Assembly: GCA_022842985.1 (NCBI GenBank)
Contig: JALHON010000006.1
Coordinates: forward strand, 1-40,732
Origin: Acidobacteriota bacterium
GTDB taxonomy: Bacteria; Acidobacteriota; Vicinamibacteria; Vicinamibacterales; UBA2999
Length of the DNA: 40,732 nucleotides
Direction of reading: 5' to 3'
Under the pieces are notes generated by a model. It was given only the letters and a program-made list of their open reading frames with translations, made no database searches and was not told the DNA's origin. Of the stretch, positions 16,701 to 22,481 are shown one piece after another; position 1 is the stretch's first letter, and each line of letters opens with the position of its first letter. The position numbers were made by a program, and so were the translations under genes.

Positions 16701-16943
16701 GCGCAACCGGGCCGTCTGACGCTGCGCTGGAGCGCGCCGGCGAGCGGCGCCATTCCGACGACCTACGTCGTGCAGGCGGGCACCACGAGCGGCGGCACCG
16801 ATCGTTTCGCGGCGGGCCTGCCCGGCACGCTCACGAGCGCCTCGGGCATCGTGGCCCGCGGGCCGTACTTCATCCGCATGTTCGCCACCAACGCGTGCGG
16901 CGCGTCCGGGCCGTCGATCGAGACGTCCACGACGATTCCGTAA
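13719..16943 (+). CDS. Large lipoprotein with IPT/Ig-like and three fibronectin-III-like modules
   Basis: A 1074-residue exported protein. The N-terminus 'MSKTYRLFLLPCLTALVAAC' carries a lipobox (VAAC, Cys20), so it should be lipid-anchored. After a low-complexity linker (20-140), residues about 150-580 contain repeated strand-rich segments that look like a beta-propeller ('LPPDTMGDIGPTQYLVGLNG', 'DPRVRFDRRANRWFVLMI'). Residues about 585-688 resemble an IPT/TIG domain ('AGISPTVIDAGVGTLLVQVT'), and 688-790 an Ig-like domain. Three FnIII-like modules fill 790-1074, each with the 'GYxxxAGxxPG' and 'FxVRxxAxNAxGAS' pattern. The architecture suggests surface adhesion or polymer binding. The FnIII part is paralogous to the gene at 24906. 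Two DUF2007-like genes follow directly, the first 9 bp downstream. Confidence 0.8.
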   Translation: MSKTYRLFLLPCLTALVAACSTGDTGETGRRTLQRLAPVAVERPAVPGVDGPVGMTQVNAPAAVWVGAAATARPTAEVMAEQASRGAVAMDWRTRPRATKLKPARTLLSQSPLTLAPAAADAPAVVDRATAPAVAQTAASPNVDVATLADTGALPPDTMGDIGPTQYLVGLNGRIRTIAKSTGAADGALDADTDVFFPPAVRGAGVTTDPRVRFDRRANRWFVLMITVAVPNRFVMAVSDGPTITAGTVWAQYQWANTRTAAGSGAFGCLADYPSLGIDEDALYIGVNQFCGSSVSSLGFDSVSVYVLNKAALVGGTLSVAQFDGVLPTFNSNGIYSPQGVDNIDSNTNAGYVIGVDNAFFGSLVMHRISSPGATPSISGPIAIGVAPTALPVDVPHPGGTLPLDGLDDRLLQAVIRNGRLWTSHQIEVDTTGQAAATGGRNAVRWYELGGLDATPAVVQSGTVFDNAPSNPVHYWMGALMPNGQGHVALGMSRGGATTRVNTAFTGRLATDAAGAMDAPLVYSNNTAFAYNQQSPPATAQRWGDYSYTSVDPDDDMTFWTLQQYVNATNSYAVRLVRLLAPPPPAIAGISPTVIDAGVGTLLVQVTGTASGGRGFFDPGPGFARRLRATVSGTGVAVTNVVVNSPTSLTLVLNTTGAAAGVRTLTITNPDGQTSSLAGVLTVGVSTPAPPAFAGAPGDRTIFDAGAGASTGVLRFVVADPQGTPVTLTATSSNPAVIPQSRVQLVAPDSLGNASVTVSSIGQYGTSTITLTASDGTLTSTASFVVTVSPSSLPGPPEGLGAVVTRNRVTFTWQAPASTASEPVTGYRLEAGTAPGQTIAVILTGDVLSYTVFNAPNGVFFVRLRAQTAAGASLPSNEIQFATGQAGPPLAPLALLATVQGTAVSTQWTENPQGPIITGYQVRAGSAPGLTDIGVLPLPATARTFTANAPPGTYYLRVVAVNAAGASVASNEAVLVAQPGTCTIPAVPTGVVASAQPGRLTLRWSAPASGAIPTTYVVQAGTTSGGTDRFAAGLPGTLTSASGIVARGPYFIRMFATNACGASGPSIETSTTIP

Positions 16944-16952
16944 GAGGAACCG

Positions 16953-17465
16953 ATGAGTGACGACGAGTGGGTGCTGGCCCGCGTGGCGCACTACGCCTAT
17001 CAGGCGGACGCCATGCGTGCCCGGCTCGCCGACTCGGGCATCGAGGTCCACCTCCCGGAGGAGGAGGCAGTGCGCAGAAGCGGCGGCCTCACCGCCCCCG
17101 GCGGCATGCGCCTGATGGTGCGGCCGGCGGACCGCGAGCGTGCGGTCAACATCCTCGATAGCATGACCACCGAGCCGCCGTCGTCGCAGGCGCCGCATCC
17201 CGGGGCGCTGCGGGTGTATCAGGAATGGGCTGAGCACCGCCTAAACCCTGGGCACTACCTTGGCGGCAACATCCACCCGGAGCTGAACATTGGTGAGCTT
17301 GGTCCTCGCGCCCGGCGCCGCTCGGCGCTGCTCATCTTGATCTCGGTCGTGTCGGGCGCGGTCGGACTGGCGCTGATGCCGTGGGAGTTCGACTGGCAGA
17401 TGGTGCCGACGCTAGCGATGTACGCCCTGATGGCCGCGGCTGCCGTTCGTCTGGCCTCGCGCTGA
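16953..17465 (+). CDS. DUF2007-like protein with C-terminal membrane segments
   Basis: A 170-residue protein. Residues about 1-72 resemble DUF2007, the small 'signal transducing protein' fold ('WVLARVAHYAYQADAMRARL', 'DSGIEVHLPEE', 'MRLMVRPADRERAVNIL'). The middle is hydrophilic with a putative amphipathic stretch. Residues about 125-167 hold two transmembrane segments ('LLILISVVSGAVGLALMPW', 'VPTLAMYALMAAAAVRLA'), so the domain is probably cytoplasmic and membrane-tethered. The ribosome site AGAGGA lies between the lipoprotein stop and the ATG, 9 bp after the upstream gene, so it is likely in the same transcript. The function of DUF2007 is unproven; interaction with a partner protein is inferred. 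The next gene is a short paralogue. Confidence 0.8.
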   Translation: MSDDEWVLARVAHYAYQADAMRARLADSGIEVHLPEEEAVRRSGGLTAPGGMRLMVRPADRERAVNILDSMTTEPPSSQAPHPGALRVYQEWAEHRLNPGHYLGGNIHPELNIGELGPRARRRSALLILISVVSGAVGLALMPWEFDWQMVPTLAMYALMAAAAVRLASR

Positions 17466-17486
17466 GCCAGGTCAGAGGACACTGCG

Positions 17487-17711
17487 ATGAGCGGCGACGA
17501 CTGGGTGGAAGCGGGCCTGGCCTATTCCGTGCACCAGGCAGCCCTCTGGCGCTCCGTGCTCGGCGGCCACGGAATCGAGGCCTACGTGCCCGATGAGCAC
17601 GCGTTCACGATGCGTCCGGGCCTGGCCTTCTCGCAGGGGGTGCGGGTCATGGTCCATCGGTCGGACCTCGCAGGCGCAAAACCGCTGATCGAGGAGCTGG
17701 AACGTTCCTGA
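17487..17711 (+). CDS. Stand-alone DUF2007-like protein
   Basis: A 74-residue protein made of one DUF2007-like domain. It is recognisably related to the N-terminal domain of the preceding gene: 'DDWVEAGLAYSVHQAALWRS' against 'DEWVLARVAHYAYQADAMRA', then GIE-y-V/L-P and a C-terminal 'GVRVMVHRSDLAGAKPLIEE'. No signal peptide or membrane helix is present, so it is cytosolic. A Shine-Dalgarno AGAGGA is placed 7 nt before the ATG. It is probably the third gene of a lipoprotein-DUF2007-DUF2007 unit. Being a soluble copy of a membrane-bound domain, it could compete or dimerise with its neighbour; that is an inference. Confidence 0.8.
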   Translation: MSGDDWVEAGLAYSVHQAALWRSVLGGHGIEAYVPDEHAFTMRPGLAFSQGVRVMVHRSDLAGAKPLIEELERS

Positions 17712-17735
17712 CACTCAGGTCGCGTGGGCCTGGAC

Positions 17736-18176
17736 TCACCGAATCGGGCACTCGTCTCCGAGATACGTCACCGACGAGACGTCCATCACCGGCACCGGCG
17801 CGGGGGTAGGCAGGTTCGACCGCGAGGGGTCGCGGCCCGGCTGACCCACGATCACGCGCGTGCCGCCCACGCGTGTGCCCAGCATCGCCGCCGAGAGATC
17901 CGACTTGCGCACGATGCCCACAATCGCCACCCAGTGCCCGTTGTGTTTCTTCACGTCGTTCATCACCGCCTTCGGCGCGGCGATGCGGAAGCTGCGGCCG
18001 CCCACGTCCGGGCCCACCTGCACGCCTTCTTCTTCGGTGCGCGCCGCGGCGGCAAACACGCGGCCCTTGAGGCAGCCGCGGGCGTTGATCTGCACGGAAT
18101 CGTCGGGCACCTTCTTCGTGCCGGGGTCCTGCGCGGCGAACGTGGTCGTGACGAGCAGCAATACGAGAGGGAACAT
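17736..18176 (-). CDS. Small exported protein of unknown function
   Basis: A 146-residue protein. The ATG at 18176 is preferred over the ORF start at 18212 because it opens the signal peptide 'MFPLVLLLVTTTFAAQDP' and has GGAG 7 nt upstream. The mature protein has 'SVQINARGCLKGRVFAAAAR', 'GRSFRIAAPKAVMNDVKKHN' and 'GHWVAIVGIVRKSDL'. This alternation of strands resembles an OB-fold-like domain of the type seen in small periplasmic acidobacterial proteins with a 'GCLKG' start. No name can be given with confidence. A single Cys in the mature chain precedes the first strands, and another is near the C-terminus (DECPIR). It is convergent with the DUF2007 pair and 44 bp downstream of the DUF4159 gene. 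Confidence 0.7.
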   Translation of the reverse strand: MFPLVLLLVTTTFAAQDPGTKKVPDDSVQINARGCLKGRVFAAAARTEEEGVQVGPDVGGRSFRIAAPKAVMNDVKKHNGHWVAIVGIVRKSDLSAAMLGTRVGGTRVIVGQPGRDPSRSNLPTPAPVPVMDVSSVTYLGDECPIR

Positions 18177-18220
18177 CGGTGCACTCCAGGCTGGCAAGCG
18201 TCGGGCGGGCATCGCGGTGG

Positions 18221-19066
18221 TCAGTGGCTCATCGCGTAGAGCACCACGTTGATGCCGAACGCGTAGCCGTCGATCGAGAAGGTCTGGAAGTAGTCGGGGT
18301 CGTCGCCCTCGCGCTCCCAGGAGTCGCCGTAGTCGGTGTTGTGGGTCGCGAGCATCACGACGCGGCCCTGCTTGTCGATGAAAGCGCGGGCGCGCGGCTC
18401 GCGGCTGTCGTTACCCCACTCGGAGGTATCGCCGCCGGTGCCCGCCCAGAAGTTGATCGACGGGATCTGCTTCACTTCCTGCACGGGGAACTGCGTGCGG
18501 AAGAGCGGATGGTCGCGGTCGAGATCCCGCAGCTCGAAGTCTGCCGCCGGCAGCACCTTGCGGATCTCCTGCTCGAAGTTCTGCCAGGCGATCTCGCCCC
18601 AGAAGTCGTCGGCCCAGAGGAAGCCGCCTTTGAGCAGGTACTCGCGCAGGCGCGCGACTTCGGCGTCGTCGAGCGTGAGGCCACCGGGTTCGGTCATCAT
18701 CACGAACGGGCAGCGGAAGAGCGACGGGTCGGTGAGCGGCAGCACGAAATGCCGCGGCTCGCGCTCGCCGTCGCGGCTGATACGCACCTTGGTCAGTTCC
18801 GAAAGCCGGATCGAGAGGTTCACGTCGGCGCGCGGGTAGTCGACCACCCAGTTGCCGCCGCGGCGGAAGCGTCCGGTCTGGAAGGCGACGCGGCAGAAGT
18901 TGAAGCTGCCGTCGAAACTCGCCTCCGTGGGAATGGGGTAGCGGTTCGACACGCCCATGCGCCGCTGCCGGGCGAGCGCCTCGTGGCCGGCCAGCGCCAC
19001 GAGGCCCACGACGACAAGCGCCGTCGCCACGCGCACGAACCGCCGGGGAGAGGTGAGATGCGCCAC
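18221..19066 (-). CDS. DUF4159 domain-containing exported protein
   Basis: A 281-residue protein with an N-terminal signal or anchor (about residues 12-32, 'VATALVVVGLVALAGHEALA') followed by a DUF4159 domain. Diagnostic stretches are 'NFCRVAFQTGRFRRGGNWVV', 'YPRADVNLSIRLSELTKVRI' and 'PFVMMTEPGGLTLDDAEVAR'. 'LREYLLKGGFLWADDFWG' and 'INFWAGTGGDTSEWGNDS' complete the pattern. DUF4159 has a glutamine-amidotransferase-like fold and is common in Acidobacteriota and Planctomycetota, often near MoxR/VWA genes, which are absent here. The start is GTG with a TAGAGT box 8 nt upstream. It is divergent from the FAD dehydrogenase; their start codons are 55 bp apart. Confidence 0.85.
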   Translation of the reverse strand: MAHLTSPRRFVRVATALVVVGLVALAGHEALARQRRMGVSNRYPIPTEASFDGSFNFCRVAFQTGRFRRGGNWVVDYPRADVNLSIRLSELTKVRISRDGEREPRHFVLPLTDPSLFRCPFVMMTEPGGLTLDDAEVARLREYLLKGGFLWADDFWGEIAWQNFEQEIRKVLPAADFELRDLDRDHPLFRTQFPVQEVKQIPSINFWAGTGGDTSEWGNDSREPRARAFIDKQGRVVMLATHNTDYGDSWEREGDDPDYFQTFSIDGYAFGINVVLYAMSH

Positions 19067-19074
19067 CGCCTTTC

Positions 19075-19080
19075 ACTCTA
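19075..19080 (-). promoter_or_regulatory. -10 box for the DUF4159 gene (leaderless type)
   Basis: On the minus strand this reads TAGAGT, with 8 nt to the GTG at 19066. It is back-to-back with the TATACT box at 19098, with 17 bp between the two boxes. Confidence 0.45.
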
Positions 19081-19097
19081 CGACGAAGTGGGCGGCA

Positions 19098-19103
19098 TAT
19101 ACT
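19098..19103 (+). promoter_or_regulatory. -10 box for the GlcD/LDHD-type dehydrogenase
   Basis: TATACT lies 18 nt before the ATG at 19122, giving a predicted leader of about 11 nt without a Shine-Dalgarno sequence. Confidence 0.5.
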
Positions 19104-19121
19104 GGCCGTCTTCACGCCACC

Positions 19122-20516
19122 ATGCCGCTCGCGCCCGATACCGCCGCCGCCCTCGTCTCAGACCTTCGCGCCCTGCTGGGCGACCGTGTGTCCACGGCCG
19201 CCGCCGTGCGCGACCACCACAGCCATGGCGAGTCGTGGCATGCCGCGGCTGAGCCGGATGCCGTGGTGTATCCCGAGACCACCGAAGAGGTCAGCGCCAT
19301 CGTGAAGGTCTGCGTGCGGCACGGCGCGCCGATCATCCCCTTCGGCATCGGCAGCTCGCTCGAAGGGCACGTGAACGCCATCCGCGGCGGCGTGTCGATC
19401 GACCTGACGCGCATGACGAAGGTGCTGCGCCTCAGCCCCGACGACATGGACATCACGGTCGAGGCCGGCCTCACGCACAGGAAGCTCAACGCGCACCTGA
19501 AGAACACCGGCCTGATGTTCATGGTGGACCCGGGCGCGGATGCCACGATTGGCGGCATGACGGCCACCCGCGCCTCGGGCACCGCGGCCGTGCGTTACGG
19601 CACCATGCGCGAGACCGTGCTGGGTCTCACCGTGGTGCTCGCCGACGGCCGCATCGTGACCACCGGCGGCCGGGCGCGCAAGTCGTCGTCGGGCTACGAC
19701 CTCACGCGCCTCTTCGTGGGGTCGGAAGGCACGCTCGGGGTCATCACCGAAGTGACGCTGCGCCTCTACGGACGTCCCGAGGCGATCTCCACCGCGGTCT
19801 GCGGCTTCCAGACGATGGAAGGCGCGGCGACCACCGTCATCCAGACGATCCAGCTCGGCGTGCCGGTGGCGCGCATCGAGATCATCGACGAAGTGCAGCT
19901 CGCGATCGTGAACCGCTTCTCGAAGACGTCGCTGCCGGAAGTGCCCACGCTGCTCTTCGAGTTCCACGGCCCGAGCCCGGCCGTGGTCGAGGAACACGCG
20001 CGGCTCGTGCGTGAGGTGGCCGACGAACACGGCGTCACCTCGTTCCAGTGGACGGCCTCGGCGGAAGAACGCGCGAAGCTGTGGGAGGCGCGGCACAACG
20101 TGCTGTACGCCACCATCGCCTCGCGGCCAGGCTGCAAGGCGTGGACGAGTGATGTCTGCGTGCCGATTGCGCACCTGGCCGAGTGCATCGTCGAGACGCA
20201 GAAGGATCTGGCGGCCTCGAATCTGGTCGCGCCGCTCGTGGGGCACGCCGGCGACGGCAACTTCCACCTGATCTTCATGCTCGACCCGGACGATCCCGAG
20301 GAGCTCGCGCGGGTCGCCGCCGCGAATCACCGGCTGGTCGAACGTGCGCTGTCGTTCGGTGGCACGTGCTCCGGCGAACACGGCGTCGGGATGGGGAAGC
20401 TCAAGTACCTCGAGCGCGAACACGGCGAAGACGCGCTGGAGCTGATGCGCACGATCAAGCGCGCCGTCGACCCGGGGAGCCTCATGAACCCCGGCAAGCT
20501 CGTGCCCGGTCTCTAG
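19122..20516 (+). CDS. FAD-binding D-2-hydroxyacid dehydrogenase (GlcD / D-lactate dehydrogenase type)
   Basis: A 464-residue flavoenzyme of the PCMH/VAO family. The N-terminal FAD-binding domain contains 'PDAVVYPETTEEVSAIVKVC', 'PIIPFGIGSSLEGHVNAIRG' and 'VDPGADATIGGMTATRASGT'. These give the pyrophosphate loop and the 'YGTMRETVLGLTVVLADGRI' segment. The C-terminal FAD-oxidase_C domain has the metal/substrate motif 'PLVGHAGDGNFHLIFMLDPD' and the closing 'CSGEHGVGMGKLKYL'. It oxidises D-lactate or glycolate to the 2-oxoacid and passes electrons to a cytochrome or quinone. Without GlcE/GlcF neighbours and with this length, a single-subunit LDHD-like enzyme is the better guess. I rejected the longer ORF start because the extra residues read through the divergent promoter. 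Confidence 0.92.
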   Translation: MPLAPDTAAALVSDLRALLGDRVSTAAAVRDHHSHGESWHAAAEPDAVVYPETTEEVSAIVKVCVRHGAPIIPFGIGSSLEGHVNAIRGGVSIDLTRMTKVLRLSPDDMDITVEAGLTHRKLNAHLKNTGLMFMVDPGADATIGGMTATRASGTAAVRYGTMRETVLGLTVVLADGRIVTTGGRARKSSSGYDLTRLFVGSEGTLGVITEVTLRLYGRPEAISTAVCGFQTMEGAATTVIQTIQLGVPVARIEIIDEVQLAIVNRFSKTSLPEVPTLLFEFHGPSPAVVEEHARLVREVADEHGVTSFQWTASAEERAKLWEARHNVLYATIASRPGCKAWTSDVCVPIAHLAECIVETQKDLAASNLVAPLVGHAGDGNFHLIFMLDPDDPEELARVAAANHRLVERALSFGGTCSGEHGVGMGKLKYLEREHGEDALELMRTIKRAVDPGSLMNPGKLVPGL

Positions 20517-20523
20517 CCGCGCC

Positions 20524-21360
20524 TCAGCGCTTCGGCGGCGTGAGGCCGGCGAAGTAGGCGCGCAGGGCCGACGGCGTGGATCGCGCCACGTTCGTCTCGT
20601 GCACGGCGCCCGGCGTCACCTCGGCCTTCCACCGCAGCCCGGCCGCTGCCGCGTGTGTGCGCAGCACGGTGTGGAGCTTCGCGTAGCCGTCGCCGAGGCC
20701 GCCGTTTTCCTTCTCGCCGACGCTCAGGTAGAAGAAGCTGCCGAGCCCGCGGGCGGATGCCAGGCTGCGCGCGAGGTCCGCCGCGATCGCGTCTTCGTCG
20801 CGCCAGATCGCCGGACTGTGAGCGAAGCGGGCGTCGAAGAAGGCCGGCGCCGCGCCCACCGAGTAGCTCACGAAGATGGCGCCGAGGCTGTGGCCTAAGA
20901 GCAGCCGCGGACGTGTCGTGCGGTAGTCGCGTTCGATGCGCGGCACGAGTTCCTCGCGCAGGAAACGCAGGAACCGGTCGGCGCCGCCGTTGAAGGGCGA
21001 GCCGTCGCGCCGCGCGAACTTCAGGAACGGCGGCAGGAAGTCGCGGGCGCGGCCGCTGCGCTGCATGTTGGGTATGCCCACCACGATGAGGCCCGGCGCC
21101 TGGCCGGCGGCGGCGAGTGGTCTCGCGCCCTGCGCCGTGTGGTCGTCGAGCGGCGGGCCATCGAGCACGTAGACCACGGGATACCGCCGCTGCGGCTCGC
21201 GCGCGTAGCCGTCGGGAAGGCGCACCGTGTAGGCGCGCACCTCGCCGAGCACGGTGGATGTCAGGTTGGCCGTGAGCGCCGCCTGAGCGCCGCACTCAGC
21301 GGCGGCGGCCAGCACGACGGCGACGGCAAGGAGCCCGCGGGCGATCACTCGGCCTATCAT
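20524..21360 (-). CDS. Exported alpha/beta-hydrolase (esterase, Fes/BesA-like)
   Basis: A 278-residue alpha/beta-hydrolase of the 'esterase D/enterochelin esterase-like' family. The N-terminal 'VIARGLLAVAVVLAAAAECGAQ' is a signal peptide, so it acts in the periplasm or outside. The catalytic serine is Ser158 in the nucleophile elbow 'LLLGHSLGAIFVSY', and the histidine is probably in 'PGAVHETNVA'. 'RYPVVYVLDGPPLDDHTAQG' and 'LIVVGIPNMQRSGRARDFLP' are typical of this family. Members cleave siderophore, acyl or sugar esters; the substrate here is unknown. The start is only 7 bp from the divergent ProX-like start, so its promoter must lie inside that gene. No strong ribosome site or -10 box was seen for it. 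Confidence 0.87.
   Translation of the reverse strand: MIGRVIARGLLAVAVVLAAAAECGAQAALTANLTSTVLGEVRAYTVRLPDGYAREPQRRYPVVYVLDGPPLDDHTAQGARPLAAAGQAPGLIVVGIPNMQRSGRARDFLPPFLKFARRDGSPFNGGADRFLRFLREELVPRIERDYRTTRPRLLLGHSLGAIFVSYSVGAAPAFFDARFAHSPAIWRDEDAIAADLARSLASARGLGSFFYLSVGEKENGGLGDGYAKLHTVLRTHAAAAGLRWKAEVTPGAVHETNVARSTPSALRAYFAGLTPPKR
21355..21360 (+). promoter_or_regulatory. -10 box for the ProX-like gene (leaderless type)
   Basis: TATCAT lies 7 nt before the ATG at 21368. The box includes the start codon (complement CAT) of the divergent esterase, so a polymerase bound here would cover the esterase start. Confidence 0.5.
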
Positions 21361-21367
21361 CTACCGG

Positions 21368-21841
21368 ATGTCCGCCGTGGAACGCTACCTCGAAGAACTC
21401 GGCATCGTCTGCGAACGCCACGACCATCCGCCCGTGGCCACCGTGGCCGAGGCCGAGCAGTACTGGGGCGGGATCGACGCCCTGCATGCGAAGAACCTGT
21501 TCCTGCGCAACCAGAAGGGCAGCCGTCACTTTCTGGTGGTGCTGGCGTTCACGCGCCGCGGCGATCTGGCGGCCCTCGGCGAACACTTCGGCGAGAAGAA
21601 GCTCGGCTTCGCCTCGCCCGAGCGCCTGCTGGCGCACCTTGGCCTCACGCCGGGGTCGGTCTCGCCCTTCGGCCTCATCAACGATCCCGGGCACAAAGTC
21701 GAAGTGGCAATCGACGTGGCCATCCGCGACGCCGCGCGCGTGGCGTTCCATCCGAATGTCAACACCGCCACGCTGGTGCTCTCGGGCGCGGACTTCCAGC
21801 GTTATCTCGCGGCCGTCGGCCACGAGGTGCATTGGATCTGA
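21368..21841 (+). CDS. Prolyl-tRNA deacylase-like protein (YbaK/ProX, PrdX type)
   Basis: A 157-residue stand-alone member of the bacterial prolyl-tRNA editing (INS) superfamily. The N-terminal 'YLEELGIVCERHDHPPVATV' is the family entry strand-helix. 'GIDALHAKNLFLRNQKGSRH' contains the conserved lysine and the substrate-binding KNLFLR block typical of the PrdX/ProXp-ala group. 'LTPGSVSPFGLINDPGHKVE' gives the GxxxPFG/N-D loop. The predicted role is hydrolysis of alanyl-tRNA(Pro) made in error by prolyl-tRNA synthetase, in the cytosol. Its length is usual for ProX. It stands alone with its own promoter box; the esterase is divergent and the toxin-antitoxin operon follows after 62 bp. Confidence 0.9.
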   Translation: MSAVERYLEELGIVCERHDHPPVATVAEAEQYWGGIDALHAKNLFLRNQKGSRHFLVVLAFTRRGDLAALGEHFGEKKLGFASPERLLAHLGLTPGSVSPFGLINDPGHKVEVAIDVAIRDAARVAFHPNVNTATLVLSGADFQRYLAAVGHEVHWI

Positions 21842-21884
21842 CCGCAAGCCGAACCGCCCGGTGCGCGCGAGGCTGGTCAGAGGC

Positions 21885-21903
21885 ACTGGTATACTGAACC
21901 AGT
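21885..21903 (+). promoter_or_regulatory. Inverted repeat over the toxin-antitoxin promoter (putative VapB operator)
   Basis: The arms ACTGGT and ACCAGT, separated by 7 bp, end right before the antitoxin ATG. They enclose TATACT at 21890-21895, which lies 8 nt before the start and is the likely -10 of a leaderless transcript. RHH-type antitoxins typically bind such repeats to repress their own operon, so this is probably the autoregulatory operator. Confidence 0.55.
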
Positions 21904-22107
21904 ATGGCAGCCACCCAGAAGATCACGATCGAGGTGCCGAAAGCCGAGTTGAGTCGCGCCCGCGCCGCGACCGGGCAGGGCATCACGGCGACGGTGCGCG
22001 AAGGCCTGCAGCTGGTGTCGGCGAGACACGCGCAGCGCGAGCTCCTGAAGCTCGGCGGAAAGGTCAAGTTCTCGAAGACCTGGAAGCAATTGAAGGACGA
22101 TCGGTGA
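21904..22107 (+). CDS. Antitoxin of a VapBC-like module (RHH-type)
   Basis: A 67-residue protein. The N-terminal 'ATQKITIEVPKAELSRARAA' reads as the DNA-contacting beta-strand plus first helix of a ribbon-helix-helix/VapB_antitoxin-type fold. 'GQGITATVREGLQLVSARHA' forms the second helix. The C-terminus '[18 protein letters not shown]' is the basic toxin-binding tail typical of VapB proteins, often of the form 'KLRGKVKFxxDW'. It should neutralise the PIN-domain toxin encoded next and repress its own promoter through the inverted repeat just upstream. The stop overlaps the toxin start as GTGA, ensuring coupled translation. Confidence 0.88.
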   Translation: MAATQKITIEVPKAELSRARAATGQGITATVREGLQLVSARHAQRELLKLGGKVKFSKTWKQLKDDR

Positions 22108-22481
22108 TCGCGGCTGACACCAGCTCGATGATTGCCTTCCTCGAGGGCGACCGAGGCGCCGATGTCGAGCAGGTTCGTGGCGCCCTCGGTGCCGACCAGC
22201 TCGTCCTCCCGCCGCCAGTGTTCACCGAACTCCTGAGTGATCCTTCGATCGGAGATGAGGTGGTCGAGCAGCTGCGCGCAATCCGGCGGCGTCCACTCGG
22301 GCCCGGATACTGGGAGCGCGCAGGCCGCCTGCGGGCCGCCGTCCTCCGGCGAAAGCGCCGCGCCAGGCTCGGCGATGCTCTCATCGCTCAGTTCTGTCTC
22401 GACAACGATCTGCCGCTCATCACGCGTGACGGCGACTTTCGCCATTTCGCCGCGGTGAGCGACCTGCTAGTGATTCCCTGA
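22104..22481 (+). CDS. VapC-like PIN-domain ribonuclease toxin
   Basis: A 125-residue PIN-domain protein. It is embedded in a longer ORF of the track, but the true start is the GTG at 22104 that overlaps the antitoxin stop. The PIN acidic residues can be placed as follows: Asp5 in '[16 protein letters not shown]', Glu in 'VFTELLSDP', Asp in '[20 protein letters not shown]', and the final Asp in '[10 protein letters not shown]'. All the expected residues for a Mg-dependent RNase are present, so it looks active. VapC toxins usually cut tRNA or rRNA; the target here is not visible. Its TGA stop overlaps the ATG of the topoisomerase gene by one base (TGATG), so topoisomerase translation may depend on this operon. 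Confidence 0.9.
   Translation: MIAADTSSMIAFLEGDRGADVEQVRGALGADQLVLPPPVFTELLSDPSIGDEVVEQLRAIRRRPLGPGYWERAGRLRAAVLRRKRRARLGDALIAQFCLDNDLPLITRDGDFRHFAAVSDLLVIP

Noticed and set aside
18957-19121. Upstream extension of the GlcD/LDHD-type ORF
   Set aside because: It reads through the divergent gene and the promoter; the family N-terminus fits the ATG at 19122.
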